The translations under genes were made by a program, and so were the position numbers. DNA of 36,568 nucleotides from assembly GCA_023394955.1 (NCBI GenBank), contig JAEWZY010000025.1, positions 1 to 36,568 of the forward strand, given 5' to 3'. Position 1 is the stretch's first letter, and each line of letters opens with the position of its first letter. This document shows positions 8,304 to 16,636 of the stretch, piece by piece. This stretch comes from Bacillota bacterium. Lineage in GTDB: Bacteria; Bacillota; UBA4882; UBA8346. The notes under the pieces are model-generated. The model had not been told where the DNA came from, made no database searches, and saw only the letters and a program-made list of their open reading frames with translations.

Positions 8304-9590
8304 TCATTTCATCATCAAATTTGGCAGAAACATAGTAATTGACGGGATAAAAGTGATGAGCAGTAAGACAACAAGCAAAGCGACAATATATGGCCAAATT
8401 TCTTTTACCAAGTCGAAAATAGGAATTTTGCTGACATTAGAAACGCAGTACAGGCAGATTCCGAACGGCGGGGTCAATTGTCCTAACATCAGGTTTAAAG
8501 TCATCATTACTCCGAAATGGACCGGATCGACTCCGATTTGGGTTACTACCGGAAGCAGGATTGGTACTGTCAACAGCATAATGCCGAGGGTTTCCATAAA
8601 ACATCCAAGTAAGAGAAGGATGCCATTAATAATCAAAAGCACGACAACGGGATTTCCAGCTAACGTGCCAAAAGCGGCCACCACTTTCTCCGGAACATGC
8701 ATTAAGGTTAGAGCATAAGCGTAAGCTGTTGATACTGCTATTACAAAGAGCACCGCAATGGTATTTTTTACCGTTTCCCAGAGCGCGGTCGGCAAGTCCG
8801 ATAGTTTCAGATCTTTGTAGACAAAAAAGCCTAGAATGAAAGCATAAAGACAGGCGACCACCGCGGCTTCGGTGGGTGTGAAGACTCCGGATAAAATTCC
8901 TCCCATCAAAATCAGAAGACAACCGGCGCCTGCCAAGCCATCAAGGATACAGGCGAACAATTTCCGGCCTTTCAAATTAACAACGCTTCTCGGAAAGTCC
9001 CGGGCGACCGAGATGAAATAAACGGCGACCATCATTCCGATTCCCATAAGCATACCGGGAATAAAACCGCCTAAAAAGAGACGGCCCACCGACACGCCGG
9101 CCATCGCGCCAAAAACAACCAGCGGAATACTGGGGGGGATAATTGGCCCGATGGTGGATGAAGCGGCGGTTACGGATGCGCTGAATTTCTTGTCATACCC
9201 CGCCGCGGTCATCATTTCGATCTCGATCATCCCAATCCCACTGGCATCAGCCACCGAAGAGCCGGACATTCCCGCAAATACCATACTATTAACGATATTA
9301 GCTTGGGCTAATCCACCCCGGAATCTCCCTACCAGCAAGTTGGAGAAATCTGTAATCCGCCTGCTCATCCCGCTGGTGTTCATTAGTTGGGCCGCCAAGA
9401 TATAAAAAGGTATAGCCAATAAGACGAAGGAGGTGCTCCCAAAGTACATTCGCTGGGATAGAATGGTGACGATATCCCAGGCGCCACATAAATAGAAAGC
9501 CAACAGAGCGGAGAGTCCCAAGGAAAAAGCGACTGGGACCCCAATGATCATTAACAGAATCAACACCCCAAACACAAGTACAACGTCCAT
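8304..9590 (-). CDS. dctM: TRAP transporter large permease DctM
   Basis: The 428-residue, 12-helix membrane protein forms the sodium-coupled translocation channel of the TRAP system. Family motifs include AIPFYILAAQLMNTSG, MVFAGMSGSSVADASG, STIGPIIPPSIP near the middle, and GQLTPPFGICLY near the end. The ATG at 9590 follows GGAGGTGAAGTGT; a GTG three bases earlier would also serve. It is separated from dctP by a 13-bp stem-loop, and its stop lies 20 bases before dctQ. Confidence 0.93.
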   Translation of the reverse strand: MDVVLVFGVLILLMIIGVPVAFSLGLSALLAFYLCGAWDIVTILSQRMYFGSTSFVLLAIPFYILAAQLMNTSGMSRRITDFSNLLVGRFRGGLAQANIVNSMVFAGMSGSSVADASGIGMIEIEMMTAAGYDKKFSASVTAASSTIGPIIPPSIPLVVFGAMAGVSVGRLFLGGFIPGMLMGIGMMVAVYFISVARDFPRSVVNLKGRKLFACILDGLAGAGCLLILMGGILSGVFTPTEAAVVACLYAFILGFFVYKDLKLSDLPTALWETVKNTIAVLFVIAVSTAYAYALTLMHVPEKVVAAFGTLAGNPVVVLLIINGILLLLGCFMETLGIMLLTVPILLPVVTQIGVDPVHFGVMMTLNLMLGQLTPPFGICLYCVSNVSKIPIFDLVKEIWPYIVALLVVLLLITFIPSITMFLPNLMMK

Positions 9591-9662
9591 CACACTTCAC
9601 CTCCGTAAATAGATTGAGTTAATACTGAGATGATATCTCTTTCGAACCCAGCTTTTAATAGG

Positions 9663-9701
9663 ATATATTGGGGAGTGCATTTGGAACCCTCCCCAATATA
9701 T
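9663..9701 (-). other. Intergenic stem-loop between dctP and dctM
   Basis: ATATATTGGGGAG (9663-9675) and CTCCCCAATATAT (9689-9701) form a perfect 13-bp stem with a 13-base loop, directly after the dctP stop. No long U-run follows on the transcript. Such hairpins often protect the upstream message or dampen downstream reading, giving more binding protein than permease. Confidence 0.7.
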
Positions 9702-9707
9702 AGGAGA

Positions 9708-10715
9708 TTACTTTTTTCGGGCTGCTTCTACATATTTAAGAAACTGAGCGGTGAAATCCTTACCAGCGAATTCGGCAATCGGAGTAATGGCCGGTTTCGT
9801 CTTTTCACGGAATGGAGCGAGGTTTGGATAAGTGACGACCACTCCCTTGGCTTTCATCTCATTAATCAAACCTTGTTCGGAGTCGATAGTCAGTTTCCGG
9901 ACCAATGGAGCAGCATCTTTGGCCGCTTCCTTTAAGATCTTTTGGATGTTAGACGGCATTTTGTCCCAGACCTTCTTGCTCATGACCAACATTTCGCTGT
10001 TATAAGAATGATTGGTAATGGCTAGATATTTTTGAACTTCATAAAACTTTTGGTCATAAATGGTGGAGAGTGGGTTGCATTGTCCATCGACTACGCCCTG
10101 AGCAAGGGCCATGTATAATTCAGGGAAAGCAACTACGGTGCAGTGGGAACCCAGGGCTTTAAAGGTCTCTTGGAGTTGCATTTCCAAAGGTACCCGCATC
10201 TTTAAACCTTTTAAGTCTTCCGGAGTATTAATGGGACGTTTACTAGTAATCGCCCGGAAACCCCATTCCCAGTCACCCAGGATTTTAAAACCTTTTTTTT
10301 CAGCCATTGCGGCCAACAGTTCTCCGGCTTTCCCGTCTAAAGTGCGGTGAGCGTGATCGTAATCTTCAAATAAGAAGGGAATCATTACCGTGGCATATTC
10401 CCGGACAAAAGCTTGAAGTTGTCCTGAGGTAGATAATCCAAGGTCAACCGCGCCTACCACCATTTGCTCGGTGAATTCGGGAGCGGAACCGAGAGTGGCG
10501 TTGGGGAAGATATTGATTTTAACCTGGCCTTTGGTCTTATCCTCAACGGTTTTCTTAAAGAGTAACGCGCCTTGGTGTACCGGGTGTCCTTCATTGGTAA
10601 TGTGAGCGAGTTTCAGGGTGTATGTTTTTCCAGCGCCAAAAGTGGTAGGTAAGGTCATAACGATGATTACAACCAAACATAAAACCATTACAAAGAAATT
10701 TTTCTTGGTAAACAT
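9708..10715 (-). CDS. dctP: TRAP transporter solute-binding protein DctP
   Basis: The 335-residue exported binding protein has a signal peptide at residues 1-28 (KKNFF, hydrophobic core, cut near TFGA). The DctP fold is shown by LKLAHITNEGHPVHQGA, the ligand-carboxylate Arg in LKGLKMRVP (about residue 172), the GVVDGQCNPLSTIYDQKFYEVQKYL segment (quoted from its parts), and SEMLVMSKKVWDKM. The Arg in MRVP fits a carboxylate ligand; subfamily relatives bind uronates or other sugar acids. It starts at an ATG with AAAGGAGG 13 bases upstream. It follows LacI regulator 1 by 82 bases without a terminator, so the two are probably co-transcribed. Confidence 0.92.
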   Translation of the reverse strand: MFTKKNFFVMVLCLVVIIVMTLPTTFGAGKTYTLKLAHITNEGHPVHQGALLFKKTVEDKTKGQVKINIFPNATLGSAPEFTEQMVVGAVDLGLSTSGQLQAFVREYATVMIPFLFEDYDHAHRTLDGKAGELLAAMAEKKGFKILGDWEWGFRAITSKRPINTPEDLKGLKMRVPLEMQLQETFKALGSHCTVVAFPELYMALAQGVVDGQCNPLSTIYDQKFYEVQKYLAITNHSYNSEMLVMSKKVWDKMPSNIQKILKEAAKDAAPLVRKLTIDSEQGLINEMKAKGVVVTYPNLAPFREKTKPAITPIAEFAGKDFTAQFLKYVEAARKK

Positions 10716-10744
10716 GCTGTACGACTACCTCCTTTAATAATTAA

Positions 10745-10780
10745 TTACTTTGAAACCTGAGCAATTTTCTTCTCTGTCAT
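10745..10780 (-). CDS. Possible 11-residue leader ORF before dctP
   Basis: A second strong ribosome site (AAGGAGGTG) lies upstream of the dctP site and touches an ATG opening MTEKKIAQVSK before TAA. Spacing from GGAGG to ATG is only two bases, so translation is doubtful. It could be a leader peptide or a leftover ribosome site. Confidence 0.2.
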   Translation of the reverse strand: MTEKKIAQVSK

Positions 10781-10797
10781 CACCTCCTTAAAAAATT

Positions 10798-11850
10798 TTA
10801 ATCACCGAGTCTGAATGGTTTGGTTGAGGAACGAATAACAAGCTTTGGTTCGAGTTTAATATATTGAAAGGTTTTTTCTTCCGGTATCGGCTGGCCGTCT
10901 TCGGGCCAGAAGGAATCCGGCCGTTTCTCGATTCGTTCCAGTAATATTTGAGCCGCAACTTGCCCCATGCTGTAAGTGTCCTGGAGAATGGTCGTCAGGG
11001 GAGGGGTTACCAGAGGGGCCCATTCCGTATCATCAAAGGCAATGAGGGACAATTGTTCCGGAATCCGAATATTCATTTCCTGAAGGGCCCGGAAAGCGCC
11101 GCGGTTTAAGATACCGCTGCCGACAAAGAGGGCGGTTGGTTTTTCCGTTGTTTGAAATAGCTCTAATGCTGAACGATATCCGGAATCCGAGTGCAATCCC
11201 CCTGTTTTAATCAGATTTGGGTTGACCGTTATACCGGCTTCGTCTAGAGCTTGGTAACATCCGTCGAGTCTGTCGGCGTAAGTGGTTACGCTGGTTGAAC
11301 CCATAATAACGGCGATCTTGGTGTGACCAAGGTCAAGTAAATGACGGATTGCCAGGTAAGCGCCGAGTTTGTTATCGCTCTCCACCACATCCGCGGTCAT
11401 GATAGAGCTGCGCCGGTTGACGAAAACAAGAGGCACTCCCATCTCTTCCAGACTGGTTTTAAAATCTTCAATCCCGCTAGTGGGGGAGATAATCACTCCA
11501 TCTACCCGGTGCCGTGATAAGATTTCCAGATAACGTTTGGTTTTTAAAGAATCTTCATCGTTATTACAGACCATTACAATATACCCGGCTTTTACGGCTA
11601 CATCTTCAATTCCTCTGACTATCGGCGCGAAGAAAGGGTCGGCGATATCGGATATCAGTACACTTAAAACCTGAGTGTTTTTGGTCACCAAAGATTGGGC
11701 AATGCGGCTGGGGTGATAGTTTAACTCCTGAATAGCCTGACGAATCCGGCGGGCTGTTTCCGGGTTAACCCGGCGTGACTTGTTGATAACATAAGATACC
11801 GTTGCGATTGAGACTCCGGCTTTTTGGGCGACTTCCTTAATGGTGACCAT
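10798..11850 (-). CDS. LacI-family transcriptional regulator (copy 1)
   Basis: The 350-residue repressor has an N-terminal helix-turn-helix (IKEVAQKAGVSIATVSYVIN) and hinge helix (residues 1-60), then a periplasmic-binding-protein-like sensor domain (ISDIADPFFAPIVRGIEDV; IAFDDTEWAPLVTPPLTTI). The recognition helix SIATVSYV is identical to that of copy 2 at 12949-14001, so both should recognise the same operator. It lies between isomerase copy 2 and dctP within the TRAP operon, suggesting autoregulation and control of sugar-acid uptake. The effector is unknown, likely a uronate or pectin breakdown product. Confidence 0.93.
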   Translation of the reverse strand: MVTIKEVAQKAGVSIATVSYVINKSRRVNPETARRIRQAIQELNYHPSRIAQSLVTKNTQVLSVLISDIADPFFAPIVRGIEDVAVKAGYIVMVCNNDEDSLKTKRYLEILSRHRVDGVIISPTSGIEDFKTSLEEMGVPLVFVNRRSSIMTADVVESDNKLGAYLAIRHLLDLGHTKIAVIMGSTSVTTYADRLDGCYQALDEAGITVNPNLIKTGGLHSDSGYRSALELFQTTEKPTALFVGSGILNRGAFRALQEMNIRIPEQLSLIAFDDTEWAPLVTPPLTTILQDTYSMGQVAAQILLERIEKRPDSFWPEDGQPIPEEKTFQYIKLEPKLVIRSSTKPFRLGD

Positions 11851-11956
11851 TTTTTACTCCAAGTTGGTTTATATTTAGTCCGCTTTTTCATTCATCATCG
11901 GCGTTTATTATGGAAGGTGTAATAAAACCATCCGATATTTTGTTGGTAAATACCGG

Positions 11957-12772
11957 TTAAATCAGTTTCTTTAAAAAAGCGATACTCCGTTCGACCCAGT
12001 CGGCTTCAGTAATTATGCTTGTTTCGACATCATTATTAAAGGGCGGCCATAACTCAAGAATCATATTGAAGGAATGTTTGTTTTGATTTAACTTTTTTAA
12101 AACTTGAGGAACGTTAAGTCTTCCTTCTCCGGCCGGTTTACCGGTGACTAAAAATCCCATCGCATAATCCACCCGAAGGATATCGAAGTCTTTAATATGA
12201 AGATTAACCACATATGGCGCTAACTCTTCCAAGACAGCCTCCGGCCCTTCCAACGCGCCGAAATTATTGACCGTATCCAAACATACTCCAAGGCAAGGAT
12301 GGTTGATTTTTCGAACTAATTCCGCCAATTCCGCCGCCGAATGACGTTCATAATTTTCCAGAGCGATAGTCACTCCGGCCTCTGCAAAGCTGGGGAGGAC
12401 TTCACGGAGCCACTTTTCGATTTGGGAAAGATCCGGTTGGGATTCGACGGTATGGGTTAAGGTCCGGAGAATACCGGAATTTAGAGACTGGGCTATTTTC
12501 AAATAATTGAGAAGATGGGCCGGTTCGACGCCGCGGGTTCCGATCTCCAGTTCAATCTGGAATTTTTGGGCGGTATTATGTAGTTCATTCAGTTCACTCG
12601 AACTAAGCCGGTGGAGCGGTAAGTTATCGGCAATTTGAACTACATTAACACCCAGGGTATTGGCTTTTTCCAATAGACCGATTGCAGTTAAAGAATTTTT
12701 AGGCGCCGGGTAACCGGCTACACCAATAGCCCAAGGAAAAGACCATGAACTAATTCCGAGTCTTTTAATCAA
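11957..12772 (-). CDS. Sugar phosphate isomerase/epimerase family TIM-barrel protein (copy 2)
   Basis: The 271-residue xylose-isomerase-like TIM barrel has metal-ligand strands visible as IALENYERH (Glu near residue 138), VCLDTVNNFG (Asp), VVNLHIKDFD (His, Asp) and ILELWPPF (Glu). It is the first gene behind the consensus promoter and triple operator at 12827-12894, and so the first gene of the LacI-controlled unit. It is only distantly similar to copy 1 (6464-7303) and probably acts on a different intermediate. Substrate not determinable here. Confidence 0.75.
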   Translation of the reverse strand: MIKRLGISSWSFPWAIGVAGYPAPKNSLTAIGLLEKANTLGVNVVQIADNLPLHRLSSSELNELHNTAQKFQIELEIGTRGVEPAHLLNYLKIAQSLNSGILRTLTHTVESQPDLSQIEKWLREVLPSFAEAGVTIALENYERHSAAELAELVRKINHPCLGVCLDTVNNFGALEGPEAVLEELAPYVVNLHIKDFDILRVDYAMGFLVTGKPAGEGRLNVPQVLKKLNQNKHSFNMILELWPPFNNDVETSIITEADWVERSIAFLKKLI

Positions 12773-12826
12773 GAGTAACTCCCTCCAAAATTAAAAATCA
12801 ATAAGTTATAAGCTTTCTCGGCACAT

Positions 12827-12862
12827 TTAATCGTTTAGCTAAGCGGTTAGTTAAGCGCTTAG
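12827..12862 (-). promoter_or_regulatory. Triple tandem LacI-type operator (three abutting 12-bp sites)
   Basis: Read on the minus strand, three CG-centred near-palindromes follow one another without a gap: CTAAGCGCTTAA (12851-12862), CTAACCGCTTAG (12839-12850) and CTAAACGATTAA (12827-12838). The consensus is CTAANCGNTTAR, of the LacI family type. The array starts four bases downstream of the -10 box, so it spans the transcription start. The two LacI regulators on either side are the natural ligands. Confidence 0.8.
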
Positions 12863-12866
12863 CTAA

Positions 12867-12894
12867 ATTATAACACTGATCGGGAAATTGTCAA
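12867..12894 (-). promoter_or_regulatory. Consensus promoter of the isomerase-LacI-TRAP operon
   Basis: On the minus strand TTGACA (12889-12894) and TATAAT (12867-12872), both perfect sigma-A hexamers, are spaced 16 bases apart. The operator array begins right after the -10 box. This would be a strong promoter held off by repression. Confidence 0.85.
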
Positions 12895-12924
12895 TTAGAT
12901 CTTAAGCTGAAAAAATAAACAAAT

Positions 12925-12950
12925 AAAAACCTTCCGAATGGAAGGTTTTT
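12925..12950 (-). terminator. Terminator after LacI regulator copy 2
   Basis: AAAAACCTTCC (12925-12935) pairs perfectly with GGAAGGTTTTT (12940-12950) around the four bases GAAT. The hairpin overlaps the stop codon of the regulator and separates it from the promoter of the next unit. Confidence 0.8.
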
Positions 12951-14001
12951 ATAATGGCGCAGGCCCGGTCGAGTTTCGGACGATTAGTCTCGGAGGAATT
13001 TTAATATTCTGACTTAGCGGGTCCGGTTCCGGTCCTTCGGATTCATCCCAATCCCATCTTGCGTTATCCCGTTCTTGTTTAGCGAGACGCTCTAGTAGAA
13101 GGCGGGCGGATATTTGACCCAATTCGTATGTTTTTTGGAAAATCGTAGTTAAAGGAGGAGCTACCAAGGTTGACCATTCGGTATCATCAAAACAAACTAG
13201 CGATAATTGTTCCGGAACGGATATACCATATTCTTTGATTGCCCGATAAGCTCCATGAGTAAGCCGGCCGCTGGCGATATAGAGTGCGGTAGGTTTAGGA
13301 TCAAGATTTAACAGTTCCATGGTTAGCCGGTAACCCGAATCGGGATGAAACCCTCCAATTCGAATTAGTCCCCGGTCAACCGGTAATCCGGCTTCGGCCA
13401 ATCCGGTTTCGTATCCTTGGAGTCTGCCGGCATAGGTACTTACCGAATTTGGGCCGGAAACGAAGCCGATCCGGGAATGCCCCAGAGATGTTAAATGTTC
13501 TATGGCTAAAATACTTCCGAGTGGATTATCGGTTTCCACCACATCGGCATGGTCCTTATTTGCCTTGCGATTAACAAAAACCGTCGGGATGTCTAAATCA
13601 TTCAAGATTCCCATCTGTTCAATGCCTTCGGTCGGGGAAATGATCAGGCCGTCAATCCGATGCCTACCCAGAACATCAAAATAATTTTTTGTTTTAGAGC
13701 AATCTTCATCACTATTTCCGATCATTACCACATAACCTGATTCATTTGCCACATCCTCAATTCCCCGGACGATTGGAGCAAAAAAAGGATCAGTAATATC
13801 CGAGATTAAAACACTGATAATCCCGGTAGATTTTTTAACTAAAGATTGGGCAATCCGGCTCGGGCGATATTTTAATTTTTTAATAGCAAGATAAACTTTG
13901 TTAGCAGTTTCGGGGTTGACCCGTTTCGATTTGTTTAGAACGTATGAAACTGTCGCTATGGACACCCCGGCTTCCCGGGCGACATCATTAATTGTAGCCA
14001 T
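12949..14001 (-). CDS. LacI-family transcriptional regulator (copy 2)
   Basis: The 350-residue paralogue has the same length as copy 1. It has the helix-turn-helix INDVAREAGVSIATVSYVLN, the hinge helix PSRIAQSLV, and the sensor domain with ISDITDPFFAPIVRGIEDV and CFDDTEWSTLVAPPLTTIF. The two differ mostly within the sensor domain, so they may respond to different sugars while competing for the same operator array. It is closed by its own terminator. Upstream lies the divergent polysaccharide deacetylase gene. Confidence 0.93.
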   Translation of the reverse strand: MATINDVAREAGVSIATVSYVLNKSKRVNPETANKVYLAIKKLKYRPSRIAQSLVKKSTGIISVLISDITDPFFAPIVRGIEDVANESGYVVMIGNSDEDCSKTKNYFDVLGRHRIDGLIISPTEGIEQMGILNDLDIPTVFVNRKANKDHADVVETDNPLGSILAIEHLTSLGHSRIGFVSGPNSVSTYAGRLQGYETGLAEAGLPVDRGLIRIGGFHPDSGYRLTMELLNLDPKPTALYIASGRLTHGAYRAIKEYGISVPEQLSLVCFDDTEWSTLVAPPLTTIFQKTYELGQISARLLLERLAKQERDNARWDWDESEGPEPDPLSQNIKIPPRLIVRNSTGPAPL

Positions 14002-14148
14002 TCTATAGTACCTTTTTATAGATTTTTAGTAATTATATCATTTGTTAAGATTTAAAAAAAGGTCGTTCTTTCCAGTAATTAATTGCAGGAAAAGTAGGCT
14101 TCAGGACTGAAATAATCTCCCAAAACCTTTAAAAAGCGGGGGAGAGCT

Positions 14149-15147
14149 GTGCGTTTAAAAATTTTTTCATTACTAACGGCTTTGGTGGTCATCTTAAATC
14201 TATCTTTAGCAAATTGGAAAATTCATGCCGGGAACCAAGGACTCTTACCCCCAAATGAACTAGGACGGATCATGATCTTGGAATACCATTTGATCGGGTA
14301 TCCCGAAGGCCGGTGGCGCCGGACTCCGGAAAACTTCCGGAAAGACTTGGAGTTGTTATATGAGAACGATTATTACCCGATTACCTTACAAGACCTGGTA
14401 AATGGAGATATCAAAGCGCCGGCTGGCAAAACTCCTTTTGTGATCACCTTCGATGATTCCAGCGCCGGTCAATTCCGCTACTTGAAAAAAGGAGACCGGT
14501 TGGAGATCGATCCCCAATCCGGAGTAGGAATCATGGAACGGTTTAAAAAAGAACATCCGGATTTCCCGTTGACCGCTACCTTTTATGTGCTTCCTGGAAC
14601 GGGCAAGAGTCGCCTCTTCGCTCAAGAAGATTATATTCAAGAAAAATTAAACTTTTTAGTGGAAAACGGTTATGAAATTGGGAACCATACTTATTGGCAT
14701 GAAAACTTGGGCAAGGTAGATGATGTGGCGGTCCAAAAACAATTGGCCTTAGCGGTTAAGGAAATTCAAAAATATCTCCCTGGTTATCAGGTGAAGAGTT
14801 TTGCCTTACCCTTCGGAGTCCATCCTCAAAACCGCATTTTAGCGCGACAAGGCGAGTATCAGGGATTTAAATACCGCCATAATTCAGTGATGCTGGTCGG
14901 TTCCGGATCAGTGCCGTCTCCGTATTCGGCTGAGTTTGACTCTTTTAAAATGGAAAGGATTCAGGCGGGGGATACACCGTGGGGACCGAAAAGTTTTGTG
15001 GAACGTTATCGGAAAAACCCTTCATTACGTTTTGTCAGTGACGGGGACCCGCTTAAGGTTACTATACCTCAAGAACTTCAAGAGAAATTCAATCAAAAAT
15101 TGTCCCAGCGATTTCAATTGAAAATATTGAGCAATGCTATACCTTAG
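14149..15147 (+). CDS. Exported polysaccharide deacetylase (NodB homology)
   Basis: The 332-residue protein has a signal peptide or membrane anchor at residues 5-28 (FSLLTALVVILNLSLA). The NodB-type domain is indicated by ILEYHLI, TFDDSSAGQF (catalytic Asp-Asp; about residues 101-104), GNHTYWHENL (metal His-x-x-x-His type, near residue 180) and FALPFGVHP. Such enzymes remove acetyl groups from cell-wall or other polysaccharides outside the cell. The GTG start is supported by GGGGGAG four bases upstream, and the signal peptide begins directly from it. No close partner gene; it stands alone between LacI copy 2 and the decarboxylase locus. Confidence 0.85.
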   Translation: MRLKIFSLLTALVVILNLSLANWKIHAGNQGLLPPNELGRIMILEYHLIGYPEGRWRRTPENFRKDLELLYENDYYPITLQDLVNGDIKAPAGKTPFVITFDDSSAGQFRYLKKGDRLEIDPQSGVGIMERFKKEHPDFPLTATFYVLPGTGKSRLFAQEDYIQEKLNFLVENGYEIGNHTYWHENLGKVDDVAVQKQLALAVKEIQKYLPGYQVKSFALPFGVHPQNRILARQGEYQGFKYRHNSVMLVGSGSVPSPYSAEFDSFKMERIQAGDTPWGPKSFVERYRKNPSLRFVSDGDPLKVTIPQELQEKFNQKLSQRFQLKILSNAIP

Positions 15148-15279
15148 CTACTGATCGGCAAGACCAAATTGGACGGAAAGAGTAAGTAGAAAGTATTTTT
15201 CTAAGTAATCGTAATCTTTCCTAAGTGGTACTAAAACTACAGTCTATAGCGTAGGCGATTAATTTATCAAAAAAAAAAT

Positions 15280-15304
15280 AAAACCCAGGGGTCTCCCGGG
15301 TTTT
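15280..15304 (-). terminator. Terminator between the deacetylase and the leftward oadB unit
   Basis: AAAACCCAGGG (15280-15290) and CCCGGGTTTT (15295-15304) pair with one bulge. On the minus strand a long T-run follows (15270-15279), so it mainly ends the leftward unit, and it may also stop the deacetylase transcript. Confidence 0.75.
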
Positions 15305-15339
15305 AATAATAGATAAATTTAATAGAGTGGTCATTAATT

Positions 15340-15477
15340 TTATTCGTCTTTTTTGGAAAAATTGCCAAAAATGGCGATCATCAATTTGGTCAAAATATAG
15401 AACAAAATTAATACCAGGAAAACCCCGCCCATACCGTAACCGGTAGCTTTAAAACCTTGCATAATGGTTTCGTTCAT
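15340..15477 (-). CDS. Mini OadG-like membrane protein (45 residues)
   Basis: This is a short gene of 45 codons: MNETIMQGFKATGYGMGGVF, then a single membrane helix (about residues 17-38), then a charged tail ending KKDE. The GMGGVFLVLILFY pattern is the N-terminal helix of gamma subunits of sodium-translocating decarboxylases (OadG/MmdD), without the C-terminal soluble domain. It starts at an ATG with AGGAGGG eight bases upstream, overlapping the end of oadB copy 1, so the two are translationally close. Small subunits such as MmdE of Veillonella are the nearest idea in length. Confidence 0.7.
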   Translation of the reverse strand: MNETIMQGFKATGYGMGGVFLVLILFYILTKLMIAIFGNFSKKDE

Positions 15478-15490
15478 TTATTTAACCCTC

Positions 15491-16636
15491 CTATTTTAAA
15501 AGCGCCGGTATTATCGCTAACAATAATCCACCGGCGACGATGGAGCCTAGTTGTCCAGCCACATTAGCGCTAACGGATTGCATCAATACGAAATTGGTAG
15601 GATCCTCTTTTTGGGCCATTCTCTGAATTACCCGGGCAGACATTGGGAAAGCGGAAATTCCGGCGGCGCCAACCATTGGGTTCACTTTATTCTTTAAGAA
15701 AAGGTTTAACATTTTGGCGAATAAAACTCCGCCGGCGGTATCGAAAATAAAGGCGAGCAAGCCTAAGATCATAATTAGGATCGTGGCCGGATTGAGAAAT
15801 TTATCAGCCACCATCGTCGAACCGATGGAGATGCCCAGCATTAAAGTGACTAAATTAGCCAATTCGTTTTGGGCGGCTTTAGAGAGTCTTTCGAGTACAC
15901 CACATTCCCGGATCAAGTTGCCGAACATCAACGCTCCTACCAAAGCCACGCTAATTGGGGCGATGATACCGGCGATTACCGTAACAACGATTGGGAAAAG
16001 GATTTTTACGATTTTAGGTACTTTAATCTCGCGGGCTTCCATCCGGATCAATCTTTCCTGTTTAGTGGTTAATGCCTTGATTACCGGAGGCTGAATGATG
16101 GGAACCAAAGACATATAAGAATACGCAGCTACTGCAATCGGCCCCAGTAGGTCCTTGGCGAATTTGTTGGCCACGTAAATTGAAGTAGGGCCGTCTGCGG
16201 CGCCGATGATTCCGATGGCCGCAGCTTCTTTTAAGCCGATATGTATTCCTAAGCCTAAATCTTTTAGCCAATCACCCAAGAAAAGGGAGGCAATCATGGT
16301 GGCGAAGATTCCAAATTGGGCCGCGGCTCCGAAAAAGAGCATGAACGGGTTTTGTAGCAACGGTCCGAAATCAATCATTGCTCCAACTGCAATAAAGATT
16401 AATACCGGGAATAGTTCATTTTGAATTCCGGCGCTATAAAGAATAGATAAAAAACCGTCATGACCGATAGCCGAGGAGAATGGAATGTTGGCGAGAATCG
16501 CTCCGAATCCAATTGGCAATAAGAGCATCGGTTCATAATCTTTGGAGATAGCGAGGTAAATTAGAACGCCTCCGATCGCCATCATGATCAACCGCCCCAA
16601 ATCCATTCCTAAAACACCCTGGAGAAGTTCCTGCAT
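15491..16636 (-). CDS. oadB: Sodium-translocating decarboxylase beta subunit (copy 1)
   Basis: The 381-residue membrane protein of the OadB/MmdB/GcdB family carries out the decarboxylation of carboxybiotin coupled to sodium export. Hallmarks are the GAMIDFGPLLQNP segment, the key Asp in IIGAADGPTSIY (equivalent to Asp203 of Klebsiella OadB), SYMSLVPIIQPPV, and NPMVGAAGISAFPMSARV. It starts at an ATG with AGGAGG upstream. It faces away from the main decarboxylase cluster and is followed only by the mini-gamma gene, with no carboxyltransferase or biotin carrier of its own. Confidence 0.92.
   Translation of the reverse strand: MQELLQGVLGMDLGRLIMMAIGGVLIYLAISKDYEPMLLLPIGFGAILANIPFSSAIGHDGFLSILYSAGIQNELFPVLIFIAVGAMIDFGPLLQNPFMLFFGAAAQFGIFATMIASLFLGDWLKDLGLGIHIGLKEAAAIGIIGAADGPTSIYVANKFAKDLLGPIAVAAYSYMSLVPIIQPPVIKALTTKQERLIRMEAREIKVPKIVKILFPIVVTVIAGIIAPISVALVGALMFGNLIRECGVLERLSKAAQNELANLVTLMLGISIGSTMVADKFLNPATILIMILGLLAFIFDTAGGVLFAKMLNLFLKNKVNPMVGAAGISAFPMSARVIQRMAQKEDPTNFVLMQSVSANVAGQLGSIVAGGLLLAIIPALLK

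Noticed and set aside
8284..8397. N-terminal extension of DctQ
   Set aside because: It overlaps the end of dctM and lacks membrane or family features; AGGGGGAGG sits right before the ATG at 8283.
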